A stretch of 64,000 bases of DNA from Polyodon spathula (GCF_017654505.1 NC_054549.1:22809935-22873934); one strand, 5' to 3'. Counted from the first letter of the stretch, positions 22,890 to 35,608 are shown. Program-made: numbers and translations. The notes: a model not told the origin generated them from the letters alone.

Positions 22890-23465
22890 CTCCGCCACAT
22901 ATGCCCCCCCTTGTGCGCAGCACACCTGGCCTCAATGGCCACCTCCCCCCTCAGTCCCAAAGTCCCGATTTATAGTCCCGGCCCAGGAACAGGGGCAGCA
23001 ACGGGCCAAAGGTGGCGGCCAACAGCTGTAGCTGCCAGGCTGACTGCACTCAGGAAGGCTCCTCCAACCAAGGCAATCCTGGCCGCTGCCCGGCTTTCTG
23101 TGTGGGTGGTCTCCTGACCTTTTCCCCCTTCTTTGTAGCCGGCAGCTCCCCCTTGTAGGACTCTGGCCCCCAAATTCCCTGTAGCGAAAGTGCTGCGGGG
23201 GGAGGTGGTCTCCTGACCCAGTGGAGGTGGTGGAGGCAGAGGCAGCTCCTGTTGCTCTGCTCCTGGCATGGAGGTGGCGGAGGCAGAGACAGTGTGTAGT
23301 CTCCTGGCAACGCAGGTGGGAGCGGCGTGTAGTCACCCACTGTTGCAGAGGACTGGTGCGGTTCTTCCTCACTTGCAGGGGACTGGTGCTGGAGAATGGG
23401 GCAGAATGGGCTGTAATATCCCCTGACATGGGGGAGTCTGTCTGTTCATCTGACACCCAGTGTGT
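22890..23465 (-). pseudogene. 3' coding tail of an LTR retroelement, degenerate
   Basis: Pro/Gly/Ala-rich, overlapping - frames lead into the polypurine tract and LTR. A hydrophobic stretch (ALVGGAFLSAVSLAATAVG) near 23000-23060 sits near the C-terminus. I do not recognise a catalytic domain. At its upstream end it is fused without a stop to the DIRS recombinase frame, with the break near 23465. Confidence 0.4.
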
Positions 23466-24390
23466 AGATGTTGCTCTGAAAGGGCTTGACCTCTAACGCG
23501 GGACCCATAGCAGAAAAACAGCTGGTTGGACTGTCTCCAGGATGCTGTCCTATCCAGGTAACAGCGCAGAGCCCGGACCGGGCAAAGCATGTGCTGTCTG
23601 CGATACTCCTCTGACTCATGCGGTGGACGTCTGAAAACTTCCAAAACCACTGGTTGGTTAATACAGAATGAAGAGACCACCTTTGGCAAAAAGGCCGGGT
23701 TAGTTCTTAATGTTATCTGTGAGTCATTACCAGTGAAAGCCATACAGGTGTCATCGATGGACACCACATGAAGCTCACTTACTCTTCTGGCACACATAAT
23801 GGCTTTGAGGGAAACAGGGCACAGGTCTGCTGAGGCCATGGGCTCAAATGGGGGACCCATAAGGACCCCCAGCACCAGCTCCAGACCCCACTTAGGGACC
23901 ATGCTTTTCATAGGAGGATGGAGCCTCCAAACCCCTTTATGAAATTGCACTGCCAGGAAGTGTGACCCAGCGGGCACAGAGTCTATTGTATCGTGGCACA
24001 CCGATATTGCTACCTTCAGAGTAGATGCAGATTTTCCCGCATCAAACAGGTGTTGTAAGAAGGTTAGAATTGTCTCCATAGGGCAAGTCACAGGGTCGTG
24101 ACCCCCAGCAATGCACCAGTTTTGGAAAACCTTCCATTTATACGAATACTGGGCTCTGGTGCTAGGCACCCTAGCAGACAGTGTCTCTACCACTGCGTCT
24201 GCCAGACCTCGTCTGGATAGATGGCTCCACTCAACGGGCAAACCCAGAGTTGGAGCTGGGCCGGGTTTGGGTACCACAATACCCCCCCCTCTTGGCTCAA
24301 GAGGTCCTTGCGGAGCGGGAGCTGCCACGGTTGGACCCACAACATGTTGAAAAGGAGAGCAATCCAAGGGCGCCTCAGCCATCTGGGTGC
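23465..24390 (-). pseudogene. DIRS-type tyrosine recombinase, C-terminally truncated
   Basis: This is the tyrosine recombinase that DIRS retrotransposons use in place of an integrase. The frame holds the core-binding start (STRAQYSYKWKVFQNWC) and the first catalytic arginine in CARRVSELHVVS. It continues to the QLFFCYGSRVRGQALSEQ region, then passes abruptly into unrelated sequence (HLHTGCQMN). The second half of the catalytic domain, with the H-x-x-R and the nucleophilic tyrosine, is missing, so it cannot be active. Upstream on the same strand lie the RNase H and RT of the same element. Confidence 0.85.
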
Positions 24391-25080
24391 AATCAGCAAA
24401 ACCTGGGCTTTCTCTAGAGATCCTACAAGAGCATACAAGAGCCCCTGAGGCCAGGGGTGAGCTAGCGCATCTACTCTTAGGGGACCCAATTCTCTCTCCA
24501 TAGAAACCACATAGAGCAATGAGTGGACTCGGATGTGGCGAAGAGGTTGACTTGTGCTGTACGAAACCTCTCCCAAATCTGTTTCACCACTTGAGGATGC
24601 AGTCTCCACTCCGAGCTGTCTGGAGCGCCTCTGGACAGCAGTTCTTCTGCTGTGTTGTCCACACTGGAGAGGTGGACCGCTCTGATGGAGCGCAAGTTTC
24701 TGTGCGTCCAGGACAGGAGTCTGTGTGCTAAGTGGTGAAGGCCAGGTGAGCGCAGGCCGCCTTGGTGTTTATGTAGACGACCACTGTCATGTTGTCCGTC
24801 CAGACCAGCATGTGTTTGTGTGATAATTGCTGGCGAAAATGAGATAGCACCAGGGCTACTGCTTGCAGTTCTTGGGCATTTATATGCGCTTGCTGCCAAG
24901 ATCCCTTCCACTGACCTCGTATTCCCCTCCCATTATAGACCTCTCCCCAGCCCTGGCTCTAGGCATCCGTAGTGACAAGTTCCCTTCTGTGAGGGGAGCC
25001 ATAGGGAGATCCGAGGCGCAGATTGCCGGGGCGAAGCCACCACTCCAGTGTCTTCCGGCATTGTCTAGAAACTCACACTC
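24391..25080 (-). pseudogene. DIRS element RNase H region, frameshifted
   Basis: Two - frames cover it. One has VDNTAEELLSRGAPDSSEW and FRTAQVNLFATSESTHC; the other DALAHPWPQGLLYALV and LIAPRWLRRPWIALL. Both are typical of the RNase H domain and following linker of DIRS elements. The split between frames shows at least one frameshift. Confidence 0.8.
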
Positions 25081-25980
25081 ACACCATGAGCCCATTAACC
25101 CAAGCTTGAAGCGGGCACCTTCTCAGCAGCCCTAGGAGAAGGATTCTCGAGGCGGCTGCCATCAGCCCCAACAACCTTTGAAACGTTCTGGCCTGTAGAA
25201 GAGCATCTTCCCTGAATTGGGGGAGCATGACTTCCAACGACCGAATCCTGTCTTCCAACAGTGAGGAAAGCATACTCACAGAGTTCAATTTGATCCCCAG
25301 GAACACTGTGGACTGAGATGGTACGAAGTTGCTCTTCTGTTGATGTATGGAGAGCCCTAACTTCGTCACATGATCTATGACCGGTCTGGTGTGTGCCTCA
25401 GTGCGTGCTTTGGAACACGTGCAAACTAGCCAATCGTCGAGGTAGTTCAAGATCCGAACACCCCGCAGCCTGAGTGGAGCCAGTGCTGCATCCATGCACT
25501 TGGAAAATGTGTGGGGTGCCAGCAAGAGGCCAAACTGCAGAACGCAGAATTTGTACGCGCTTCCATTGAATGGCGAAGCTTAGATATTTTCTGTGTATGG
25601 GACGGATCGGGACATGGAAGTAGGCGTCTTGCAGGTCGATCGATGTGAATTAGTCGCCCGGTTGGACGGACTGGAGGATACACTGTGCGGTCAACATGTT
25701 GAACTTCCTTTGTTTGAAGAACATGTTGAGGACCCTGAGGTCCAAAATAGGTCAGAAACCACCGTCCCTCTTGGGTACTAGCAAGTGCCTGGAGTAGAAC
25801 CCGCTGAGGGCATCGCTTGGATTTACCAAGTGCACAGCATGCTTTTGTTGGAGTGGCGATCTCCTGCTGGAGAAGAATCGTACACGCTGGTCCGATGGTG
25901 GTAGAGAGCACACCCTTGAAGGGTGGAGGGCTTAAGTGGAATTGCAGAGTGTAACCGTGTCTCATAGTCGTGAACACCCA
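25081..25980 (-). pseudogene. DIRS element reverse transcriptase, frameshifted
   Basis: The frame at 25525-25079 contains LAPHTFSKCMDAALAPLR and the catalytic Y-x-D-D box in ILNYLDDWLVC, followed by LGLSIHQQKSNFVPSQS and FLGIKLNS, as in DIRS1-type RTs. The N-terminal fingers lie upstream in other frames (25980-25530), so the gene is broken by frameshifts. Confidence 0.85.
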
Positions 25981-26049
25981 GGAGTCCTGGGTGCAGCCCT
26001 GCCACGGGTTGTGTCCAGTGGTCAGTCAGGTTGTGAGGGGGTGGCACCC

Positions 26050-27850
26050 GGAGCCCCTCAGGGTCGGTCTCCCTTGGGCTTGGGAGGGGGCACATCTTTT
26101 TTAGGCCCAAGCCTCAGTCTACAGCCGGAGAACCGGTTAACCCTGGCCGGTGGTGGTCCCTTGCTGCCAGCTTTTCCTCTGTCTGCTTGCTTGGCCGGAG
26201 GTGGATGGCGGCGTTCACGCCTAGCTGCCCCAGCAGACTGGGAAGGCCACCTAGATCGCTGGCAATAGGCAGGAAGGCACGAGAACTTTGAAGCGACCTC
26301 CGTGGCCTTGAGGAACCTCTCAATGCTCACATCCACAGTTGCTCTGAATGTCTCCCCCGGTGTTATTGGGGCATCCAGTAACACAGCCTTCACAAAGTTT
26401 CCACCACTTTGGTCTGGGTCAACTAAAGATGTCGGCGGGCGGCCACCAGCGCCGCCAGAGACCTCCCTGATGCCTGACCTAGCTCCCCCATCAGGTCAGT
26501 CATCACTCCTGTCACTGCCTGAAGCTCCCCCGCATCTGTCTCTGTTACCCACTCCTGCAGTCTTGCCGCTAACTGTGACTGGTAGAACACCAAGATGGAC
26601 ATGGAGTTCGCCGCTCTCACCGACAACGCCGCTGAAGCATATGCATTCTTCAGCACTGCGTCTGTTGTCCTGCATGGCTTAGAAGGGCAGGTAAGGTCTT
26701 TATCCCCTCTGGTGAAGGTGGACCCTTGCACCAACACAGTGACCGTGTCCCCAGTGGGAGGGAACGTGCCCAGGCCAGCTTCTTGGGCTCCAGCGGTGTG
26801 TGAGACAGAGGAAGCAGACGTCAGGTGGTTCCAGGAAGTGCGAACCAGCTCCAAAAAGTCCTCATAGAGAGGAAGGGTATGTTGTGTCAGGTGCCCTCTT
26901 TACTTGAGGATGCGATTCCCCTTTCCCTCCTGCTCCACAGACCAGGGAACATCTGTGGCAGCAGCTGTGCGCTGCATCAGGGCGCGGAACTCCTCCCTCT
27001 GAGAGGTATGCGGGAGGGTTGGTGTGGAGCCCCCGGCTGTGGCCTACCTGACCGAGGTGGCGATGTCGGACACATCCGACCTTGAGGCAGTAAAGGAGAC
27101 CTCGTCGGGGCTTGGGGGTCTAGGTGGGGCCAGAGACAGAGAGCAGGAGTGGGGGAGCTAGGGCTGCCCGGTAGCAGGGGGGCAGTCTCCCCTGAGCCTG
27201 CAGCAAGGTATTAAGCATGGCCTGCTGGGCTCTCACGACCAGAAAACACCTCTCTGCAGAGCTCTGGCCTTTCTCCGTAAACGCAGAAGGGGAGCGCCTG
27301 CATCGACAAAGAGAAGGGGAGCTGTACCTCCACGGTGATTGTCTACCTCCAGGTGAGCGCCTTCCATAGAAGGGCGTTTACGCCTCCATACTGGTGGTGG
27401 GGTAGGAGAGGGTGAACCAGGGGTACGGGGGCGCTCCCTCACTGCTGTATTAGGCAGGGTTCCGGAGGTCCTTTGAGAAGGGCCCTGGGCTGCAGCAGAG
27501 AGTACCCTTCCCTGCCCCGAAGAATGGGAATCCGATGGGGAGAGGGCTTCCCTGCTGCGCCTGGTTCTATTAGTGAACCGTCGACAAGGACAGCAATCCG
27601 ACTCTCCTGTCAGCGCCTTGGCTGCATAAGCCAGTCCCAAAAACCGGACACAGCGAGTGTGCCCATCCTCATTTGGGAGCTTCGCTGCACACTGGTCGCG
27701 CTGATGAAACCCAGAGGAGGATCCTGTAGAGCGCACTGACATGGCAGCGTGGGCGTCGGTGCCGAGCAGTAGGTTTCGGTGCCGGGTAGCTGTCGCCGTC
27801 AGTGACCGTAGTCGAGGCTGAGTAATCATCGTCGGGGTCGGTGCCAAGGA
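26050..27850 (-). pseudogene. DIRS element gag-like ORF, decayed
   Basis: Successive - frames show DIRS gag features. CAAKLPNEDGHTRC and CVRFLGLAYAAKAL with a following C-x2-C (27850-27540) match the Cys-rich N-terminal motif. There is then a Pro/Arg-rich middle, a helical region with LKNAYASAALSVRAANSM, and a basic C-terminus (AARRERRHPPPAKQADRGK). Several frameshifts separate them. Confidence 0.7.
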
Positions 27851-28206
27851 GGAGCACGGTAAATGCTGAGAGAGTCACTGAGAGGCTGAGAAGGGCGTGG
27901 TAGGCACAAGCTGGATGGTAGCTGGAGCCGAGTCAAACGGCATCGGGACAGAGCCGCGTGACAGCAGGGTCACCCGACAGCAGCTGCCACAATAACTCAC
28001 GCGATCAAGCACAGTAAGAACTACAGAGATAAAGAAAGAGACAAAAAAATTAGCACCAATCTCTGTAGAGGGGTCGAAACCAGCTCTATTCAGTAGAATC
28101 TACCTGAAGAAACTAAGGCAACTAGCAATCTCAATATACTCATAAAATGTAGAATCTTACCGCAGTGATCAGTTTTCCAGGCTAGAGACTCTGAGTGTTT
28201 TGGCCG

Positions 28207-28243
<37 letters not shown>
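28207..28243. repeat. (AT)n microsatellite
   Basis: About 18 AT units, seen directly. Confidence 0.95.
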
Positions 28244-28247
<4 letters not shown>

Positions 28248-28257
28248 TAAAAGCAAA

Positions 28258-28350
28258 TATCTGGACTTTCTTCCTATGCATCGGGACGCGGGGCTTTGTT
28301 AGGCATTCGGGACTGTCTCGACCATAACCGACTGTTGGCATGTATGGTGT
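28258..28350 (-). repeat. Unclassified interspersed repeat, copy 2
   Basis: Diverged reverse complement of 5691-5810: TTTCTTCCTATGCATCGGGA, then GGGACTGTCTCGACCATA and GGCATGTA. From 28350 to 29700 I see no gene. Confidence 0.6.
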
Positions 28351-28971
28351 TCCAAAAAAGACATGGGATTCTTAAGGTACAGGGCTACACACACTATCTA
28401 AGTATAATTGTATAATTTACTGTATATACATTATGTATTTGGAAATATTTATAAAAATTACGCATTTCAAATAATTTATTAAACTGCACAGCGTCCTGCA
28501 ACAGGAACAGGGTTAGTTTCTCATATTATTATTATGTGAAGATACATCGCTAAACTGGATGATTCTTGTTATTGAAATAAATATTTTGGGCCGATGTCTG
28601 TTTATTTTCTGCACCTACTCTTTTCTTATCTTTGCTTCTTGTGGAAAGCGATGAAAATACATTTTTGTTATCGGGATCACATCGAGAATCAGACAACAAT
28701 GCAACGTCATATTTTTCTCAGACTACGCAACACCACTACAGTTCGACTGACTAGTCTGAACAAAGGCTGAAGTAACTCTGCTGTGACTCGACAACCAATG
28801 CAAATACGTGCAGAATTAATTCTTATACGTTCTAAAATAATCGTTATTAAAAATAAATACATACATTTTAAAAATCCATCATAACGCCAAGACAATTTTC
28901 AAAAAGTTAAATACAAAGCGAGCAATGTTGTTGACATGCGTGGATGACACCTGGAAGCGTCGACCAGATAA

Positions 28972-28998
28972 ACTACTATTCCCAGAAGACACTGCGCG
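28972..28998 (+). promoter_or_regulatory. ZNF143/SBS-like motif
   Basis: ACTACTATTCCCAGAAGACA followed by CTGCGCG is close to the ZNF143 consensus, in a locally CpG-richer stretch (28920-29035). It might mark a promoter, but no transcript is evident on either side. Confidence 0.35.
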
Positions 28999-29509
28999 CT
29001 GATATGCCTATTAGATTGTGACACCCGGAGCGTCTGTAAAATTAGATATATTTTCCAACTTTAATATTATGCTTCCTTTCTCCGGGAACAAATTTAGTTG
29101 TTTTTCTTTGTTAACATTTGTTGGAAGTTGTTATTATATTATTTCAGCCCTTCCCTAGCGCACGAAAACTATTTTATACAAAGCATTTTATTGGACCTCA
29201 GTTCCCGCAGACAGGCACATGATACAGGGCAAGATAATCCACACACAGGCGGAGCTATGATGCTATAAACTATGATGTACGATTGTTTTAAAATGCATTT
29301 AACAGCAACACTGGGGTAAACCCTGCTCTTGTAGATGTACCGAAACATCGGCAACTCCATATATATGAAACTAAATTCAGTTGTTATAATTTTATTTTAT
29401 TCTACAATTTTTTTTTTTTTTTTAAAAGCCAATAATAGACTTTTCAGTGCATCCGCACCTTCACCAGGACATCAACGTATAATCAAGAATGACACAAATA
29501 TATACAATT

Positions 29510-29614
<105 letters not shown>

Positions 29615-29707
29615 TTTTTTCCCTAAGATACCCACGTGACTTGGAATCCAGGCTATCAGAGTATTTTTACCATTTTTTTATAGCTAGAATGTAATTTCTG
29701 AATAATT

Positions 29708-30235
29708 TCATATATAATATCTGTCTTCTTTTTTTTCTGATTCTAAAAATCTGTAAAAATCACAATATCCCTTTTCCTTAAATTCCTCAGTTTTGTCTAT
29801 GGCCATAAGAATTGCCATCAACGCTGCAGTAAATAATGGCACATGGTTTGATAATCTTCCTCTTTTACATATTTCACATGTTGGTATATAGTAAGCATAT
29901 CCTGTTTCCCCGGATTTAGGGTCGTTTGATCCACCTGTGTATCTGCAACATCTCTTCCTTATTTTAAACACATTCCTGTCCTTTTCTCTTCACCAATTCC
30001 TCCCACTACTCCCCCTCACTGGATCTTCCTCACTAAAATATTTGATCTTATTCCAATTATTCCGATATTATTTTAAGTCAATTTCTCATTAATTTCAGTG
30101 GCATCTTTCCTGTCATTACTTGCAAAATCTCAATTGGTGATCTGTGTGGGCTCCAATAATGGTGCCTGTTGTGATTTTTAATGCATTGAAGCATGAGGCT
30201 GATTTCCCTATCCGTCTTTTTACAATTCTTGGTGT
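29708..30235 (-). mobile_element. LINE fragment with RNase H remnant
   Basis: The - frame at 29971-29708 contains YTGGSNDPKSGETGYAYYIP and RLSNHVPLFTAALMAILMAI. These match the start of the RNase H domain of I- or Nimb-like fish LINEs (TDGS..P.SG..G and the E in the AEL.AI helix, here changed to AAL). The acidic residues are degraded, so it is inactive. The adjoining part to 30235 looks like the same element upstream, without a clear frame. Confidence 0.65.
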
Positions 30236-30257
30236 TCAGTTAAGCAATTGAGACAAA

Positions 30258-30394
30258 ATACAACTCCCAGAACCCTTGCGCTCCATGCTTTTCCTATCAT
30301 GGGACCTTGGAGCCCGATGCATACCGGGATTTGTAGTCTGCTCGCTCTGTGTTCTGTAGACGGTGAAAGGAAAATAAACTACAGTCCCCACCGC
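30258..30394. promoter_or_regulatory. CCDC22 promoter region with three ZNF143-like motifs
   Basis: Three related motifs fall within 140 bp: ATACAACTCCCAGAACCC (30258, +), ACTACAAATCCCGGTATGC (30337 to 30312, -) and ACTACAGTCCCCACCGC (30378, +). The consensus ACTACAATTCCCAGAATGC is a frequent housekeeping-promoter element bound by ZNF143. They lie about 280-420 bp upstream of the CCDC22 ATG in CpG-containing sequence without a TATA box. The transcription start cannot be placed. Confidence 0.5.
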
Positions 30395-30677
30395 CTGTCT
30401 TTGACGGCAGCGCTTGCACATGACTTCCTGTCTTCCTGTCTTCCTGAAGCAGCTGATGAAAGTGGTTGCTTGTTTTAAATTGTCTTCTCTTACAGAGATT
30501 TCTCACATTAAAAAACTTTACGGAAGCCAGGCATATGGTTTTAACTTAACCCGGTCAAATAAGAATTAATATACGAGACCGGGACACATAGTGAAGCAGT
30601 TCGGATGTTAAAAATTAAATGTATTTTTTATTTTTCAAAAACGGCAGCCTAGTGATAATAACACATACAATTCGGCT

Positions 30678-33600
30678 ATGGAGGAAGTTGATAAAATATT
30701 AATTCATTCCCTTACACAAGTTGGGACGTAAGTAACGTTTGCATGTTTTATTCTTGTATTATTTCAAGACGTTACGCAGTACGCTGTCTGCTGTAATGTG
30801 ATACCTTCATAATGAAATCATATCTTGCATTTTGGCAGGAAGACCACGGTCAAATTTCTTATCATTGACATTGTCAAATAATGCTATAAAGTTGTGACTG
30901 TCTTCGTTTTTAATGTTTTTTGTGCTGTACGGTCATTTTAGAACTTAGTTACCTGAACTTGGGCGTGTGACAGCGTTGTGTCATTTTTACTAAATTGTAA
31001 CGTGTCTACTATTGGTTAACATTGACTGCTTTTTTTGTTATTTATTAATACATACTGGAGTAAACTGCTTAAAAATGCAGATGGTAAATATTATGATGCA
31101 ATTAAATGACAAAGGCTTTTTAAACACGAGAACCCGTTTAATACTGTACGATTTGCGTGCCGTTTTAAAAGAAGTTCCATTCATTGTATATTCCTTTTAA
31201 ATGAAAATCTACTGCATAAATGAATTGCAGTGCACACAATTTTACTCCTGGTTATTACATTATAAAAAGAGGCTGTAATAAACTGAGTCTCAAGACCAGA
31301 CCGTTTTGTAAACGTGTTCCTGGTCATCTGATTAGAAAACGTTGTGAGTAAAGGGGCGTTCTTTAACAGGGTCTCACAATGTAGTGTAAGGTCGGGCTCT
31401 TCCACCCCGTAGGCGGACTAAAGGTCCCTTCTGGTTTCCATTAAATTAATCTGTGTTCCAAGCTTGTTCTAAATTGTTTAAGTGCTCCAATTAAACCTGC
31501 AGCCAGACCCGGTCGGAAACCGCCTTTTTAGCATGGCTGTCAGAGTTGAAGTAGACTAGAAATATTAAGCCTAGCCTATAACTGTTGTCTTTTGTTAATT
31601 TTATAAATGTGGAATGATTTGGTTCCAGAAGATTTTTTTTTTTTTTTTTTTTATATAACAGAGTCACTCTGGTGACTGCATTTGAGAAACCTAAAGTTTG
31701 GTTACAACAAGTAGTCTAAAATAAGCAAATTGTTTTGACAAATAAGGCTGCTAGTTCCTTTTTTGTTGTGAAGCTATCTGTTTGTTAATAGGTGGTCTTC
31801 TGCAGCACAGAAAAGCTTCATATGACACACATTATAGAAATATCTAGTATCTTAAATTCAAGTCTTGAAATTATTTCTACTTAAAAAAAAAAAAACACAG
31901 CCAATATCAACTAGTGACTAGATCTGAGGGTAGCAGTGTGGTCTAGTCTAGTGGTTAGAGCTGAGGGACTGGGAGGGAGGGAAGCAGTGTGGCCTAGTCT
32001 AGTGGTTAGAGCTGAGGGACTGGGAGGGAGGGAAGCAGGGTGTTGTAGTCTAGTGGTTAGAGCTGAGCGACTAGGAGGGAGGGAAGCAGTGTGGTCTAGT
32101 CTGGTGGTTAGAGCTGAGGGACTGGGAGACCCTGGCTTAGTGGTGATGCTGTGCTGTTTTTTTCCAGGGAGGTTGGCGAGGAGGTTCAGACCGTGAAGCA
32201 GTTCTCCAGCGAGCTCATCGTCGAAGCAGTAGTCCGATGTCTCAGAGTGATCGAACCAGCCCTTGGGAATGGCCTCAGCCACATCCTGCCTCCCGGAATG
32301 TCGGCCAGATTCCGTTTGGGAATGAGCCTGGCACAGGCGTGTCAGGTGAGATCCAAGGAAGGGGGACAGGAATGACCGAGGGGTGGATATCATTGAAACA
32401 CCTCATAAATTATAGGATAAGGGAAAATATGATATATTGAGTTTTATAAATAGGGCTGAGATAAATATGGATTTGTTATGTTCGAATATTGTTTTAAAAA
32501 TCTAAACTGATTATTGAATGTTCTTTAATATTAAATTAGCTGGAAAACAGAATTCATAACATTTTACAGAAAAAAATCTCCTCACAAGTCTTCAGTATGG
32601 GAGGATGTGTATAATTTATTATAGATATAATTTTGACTTTTCTTTCCTTTGTTTTGATACCTTTTTGGTAAATTCATTTGTATGAAAAAATACAATTGTG
32701 AGCACAGAACGGAGACCAGCAGCAGAGTTGGAAATTAAGACTCGGGACAGAGGGAAGGAGACACTTCTTCACACAGAGAGCGGGGAGGGGATGGAATGGG
32801 TTACCTAGTCATGTTGCTGAAGGAGACTCTTCTTCACACAGAGAGCGGGGAGGGGATGGAATGGGTTACCTAGTCATGTTGCTGAAGGAGACACTTCTTC
32901 ACACAGAGAGTGGTGAGGGAATGGAATGGGTTACCTAGTCATGTTGTTGAGGCAGAATCACAGGGCTCCTTTAAAAACTAAGTAGCGGGGTTCTGAAAAA
33001 TATAGCGTTATATGTCCCCACGTTTTGCTGCAACTGTTTAAATAACATACCTGTAATTGTTCTTTTCATTAACATCCTGACAACTGTTTACACTTACAAC
33101 TTTAAAATCTGTTTCAAAGTTCTTTTCAAAATGTCTGCTCTAGTGCACTTGGGTTCTCCAAGTCACTGCAGGAAGAGCGATTTGAAAAAATAAAAAAAAT
33201 AAATAACAAGAAGTGCTCTGGCTTTTCTGTTCTGTACCACATCATGAATCGTTATTGCTGTGTTACCTTTTTGACAATGTGGGCAATAAACCTTACGCTA
33301 CCAGAGCAGTTTACAATGAAAATAAAAATGACAGGTACGTTTTTTTAAAACAGTTGCAGCAACACTTGGGGACGTGGAGCGCTGTATGTTTCGGAACACG
33401 CTATTTACTCTGTGAGACAGACTTGACCGTTTTCAGATGAGCTACTAGGAACCGGATGAGCTCTGATGGGCTGAAAGGTCTCCTCTCATTCATAACTTTT
33501 CTTATGTTTCTGTAAAATAAAAAAAAATAAAAAAAAAATACAATCTTTTTTTTTTTTAAATAAAAAAAAATAAAAAAAAAATCTTTGCATCCATGGGAGC

Positions 33601-34572
33601 GCGAGTGGAGAATCAGCGCTCTAACTCAGTTAAAAAAAAAAAAAAAAAAGTAGACAATTTGAACAATAATTTAAAAAAAAAAAAAGGACCTCCTCTCCTA
33701 CCGCCCTAATTACTAATGCTTCCTCCAAATATATTAATATTTCCTAATTGGTGTAACTGCAATAATTAAAATTGTCAAGTTCAAAATTCCAATAGCATCT
33801 AGCTCACTCTGTCTCTCGCTTTCTCTCACTCTCTCTCACTGTTCCGTGCTGTCACTGTTCTCAATCCTCGCTCTATCGCACATGTGCAATACAGGGTCGG
33901 TGGCGCGGTCTCCCTGTACTAAAAAAATTACAGCGCTTAATGCAATAAGAGAACGCTTTCAAGCACCACGTGTCTTATGTAAAGTCAATGGGAAGAAACC
34001 GGGCCCATGGAGGAAACGCCACCATTAGAATTGCACCTGCAGCTCCCGAGTGACTCATCCAGTAAAGGCGCTCTGCGTGAGTGCAGGATGCTCTCTATAG
34101 CCTGGACATCGCCGGTTCGAGTCTGGGCTATTCCACAGCCGACCATGGACAGGAGTTACCAGGAGGCGGCGCTCAATTGGTTGAGCCTAGCCGAGAGGGA
34201 AAGACTTAGGTCGGCAAGGGTGTCCTCGGCTTGCCGCGCATCGGTGACCCCTGTAGTCCGGCCGGGCGCCTGCGGGCTTAGCTGTCCTCCAATGCTGTAG
34301 CTGCCGGATAGAATGGATGGTGAATCCACAGTGTGTAAAGAAGCGGTCAGCTGACAGCACGCTCTTCGGAGGCCAGCTTGTGTTCGTCTTCGCTCTCTTC
34401 GCCTTCACTCACCGTTACCACCCCTGCTCTGAGTCTAAATAATAATTGCAGAGGGCGATATATTTCTTGCAATCTCTATTTTTGTACTGTTAACACGCAC
34501 ACACAGGGACTTACACTTGTATTATTAATTGTACTATATGTTTTCTGGTCAATATATCAGGTAATAATATAG

Positions 34573-34606
<34 letters not shown>

Positions 34607-34609
34607 ATA

Positions 34610-34650
<41 letters not shown>

Positions 34651-34728
34651 TCGACATAGATATCTATACACATATATGTATCGATATATGTATCTCTAGA
34701 TCTCACACACACACACACACACATATAG

Positions 34729-34759
<31 letters not shown>

Positions 34760-35608
34760 CTATATATATATATTAACACACACACACACACAGTACCAGT
34801 CAAAAGTTTGAGTACACCTGCTTGAAACCAGGTTTTTCATGATTATCTATGCTTTTAACTGTATAAACTTGTCTATAAACACTTAATATTTAATTTTGAT
34901 ATGTGTACTTATATAAGCTGATAATCATAAATACACTGCATTCAAAAATCTTGTCAATTTCAATGAAATGGTCACCCAAAGCAAGGGGATTTCAGTCTGA
35001 AGCCCAAGTCAGTTAAAAGTCTGAAATGTGTATAACACGGTGTTAGAACACTGGCCTAAGTAAAAAAAGTGTCTTTGTTAGATGTTCTCTGAGTTAACTA
35101 GCATGTTACCTAATTAACCTTTTGTCACCAATTATTGTTAACAGGTGAGGTTCCATGATTACTATAAATATAGGTAGCATAGGCACAAATTTGTCATTCC
35201 TGAATGTAAGGGAGCAGAAAATGGCAAAATACGCTCAGTTAAGCAAAGACAAAAGACAGTCTGTAATAACTTTAAGAAATGAAGGTCAATCTTTAAGACA
35301 AATTGCAAGAACTTTCCAAGTGTCTGCAACTGCTGTGACCAAGATCAAACGATTTGAAGAAACTGGCACTCATGAGGACCAAACAAGGTCAGGCAGGCCA
35401 AGGATGACATCAAGTCTGCAAAACCGGTGATTAACTGCCCTTGAAATACAAGCTCAGCTAAATGCTACTAGAAGTACAGATGTTTCAACATCGACTGTTC
35501 ACAGGAGATTGCGTGAGGCTGACATGAATATCTGTCTATAGATATAGATAGATATATATCTCTATATATAGATAGATAATATATATATATCTATATAGAT
35601 TATATATA

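Larger units (their letters stand above)
23465..28050 (-). mobile_element. DIRS-like (tyrosine-recombinase) retrotransposon, defective
   Basis: Order on the - strand is gag, RT, RNase H, YR, the standard layout of DIRS1-type elements. The 5' limit is near 28050 and no inverted terminal repeats or internal complementary region could be identified. The 3' end is replaced at about 23465 by an LTR-element tail. Confidence 0.85.

Noticed and set aside
23369..24382. Cellular site-specific recombinase gene
   Set aside because: Sequence and neighbours (RT, RNase H, gag) show it is the recombinase of a DIRS retrotransposon, and its C-terminus is missing.
22911..27739. Many + strand frames of 60-126 codons
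   Set aside because: Shadows of the - strand retroelement coding regions in GC-rich sequence.
34042..34130. tRNA gene
   Set aside because: The A- and B-box-like segments belong to a SINE head followed by the SINE body; no cloverleaf was traced.
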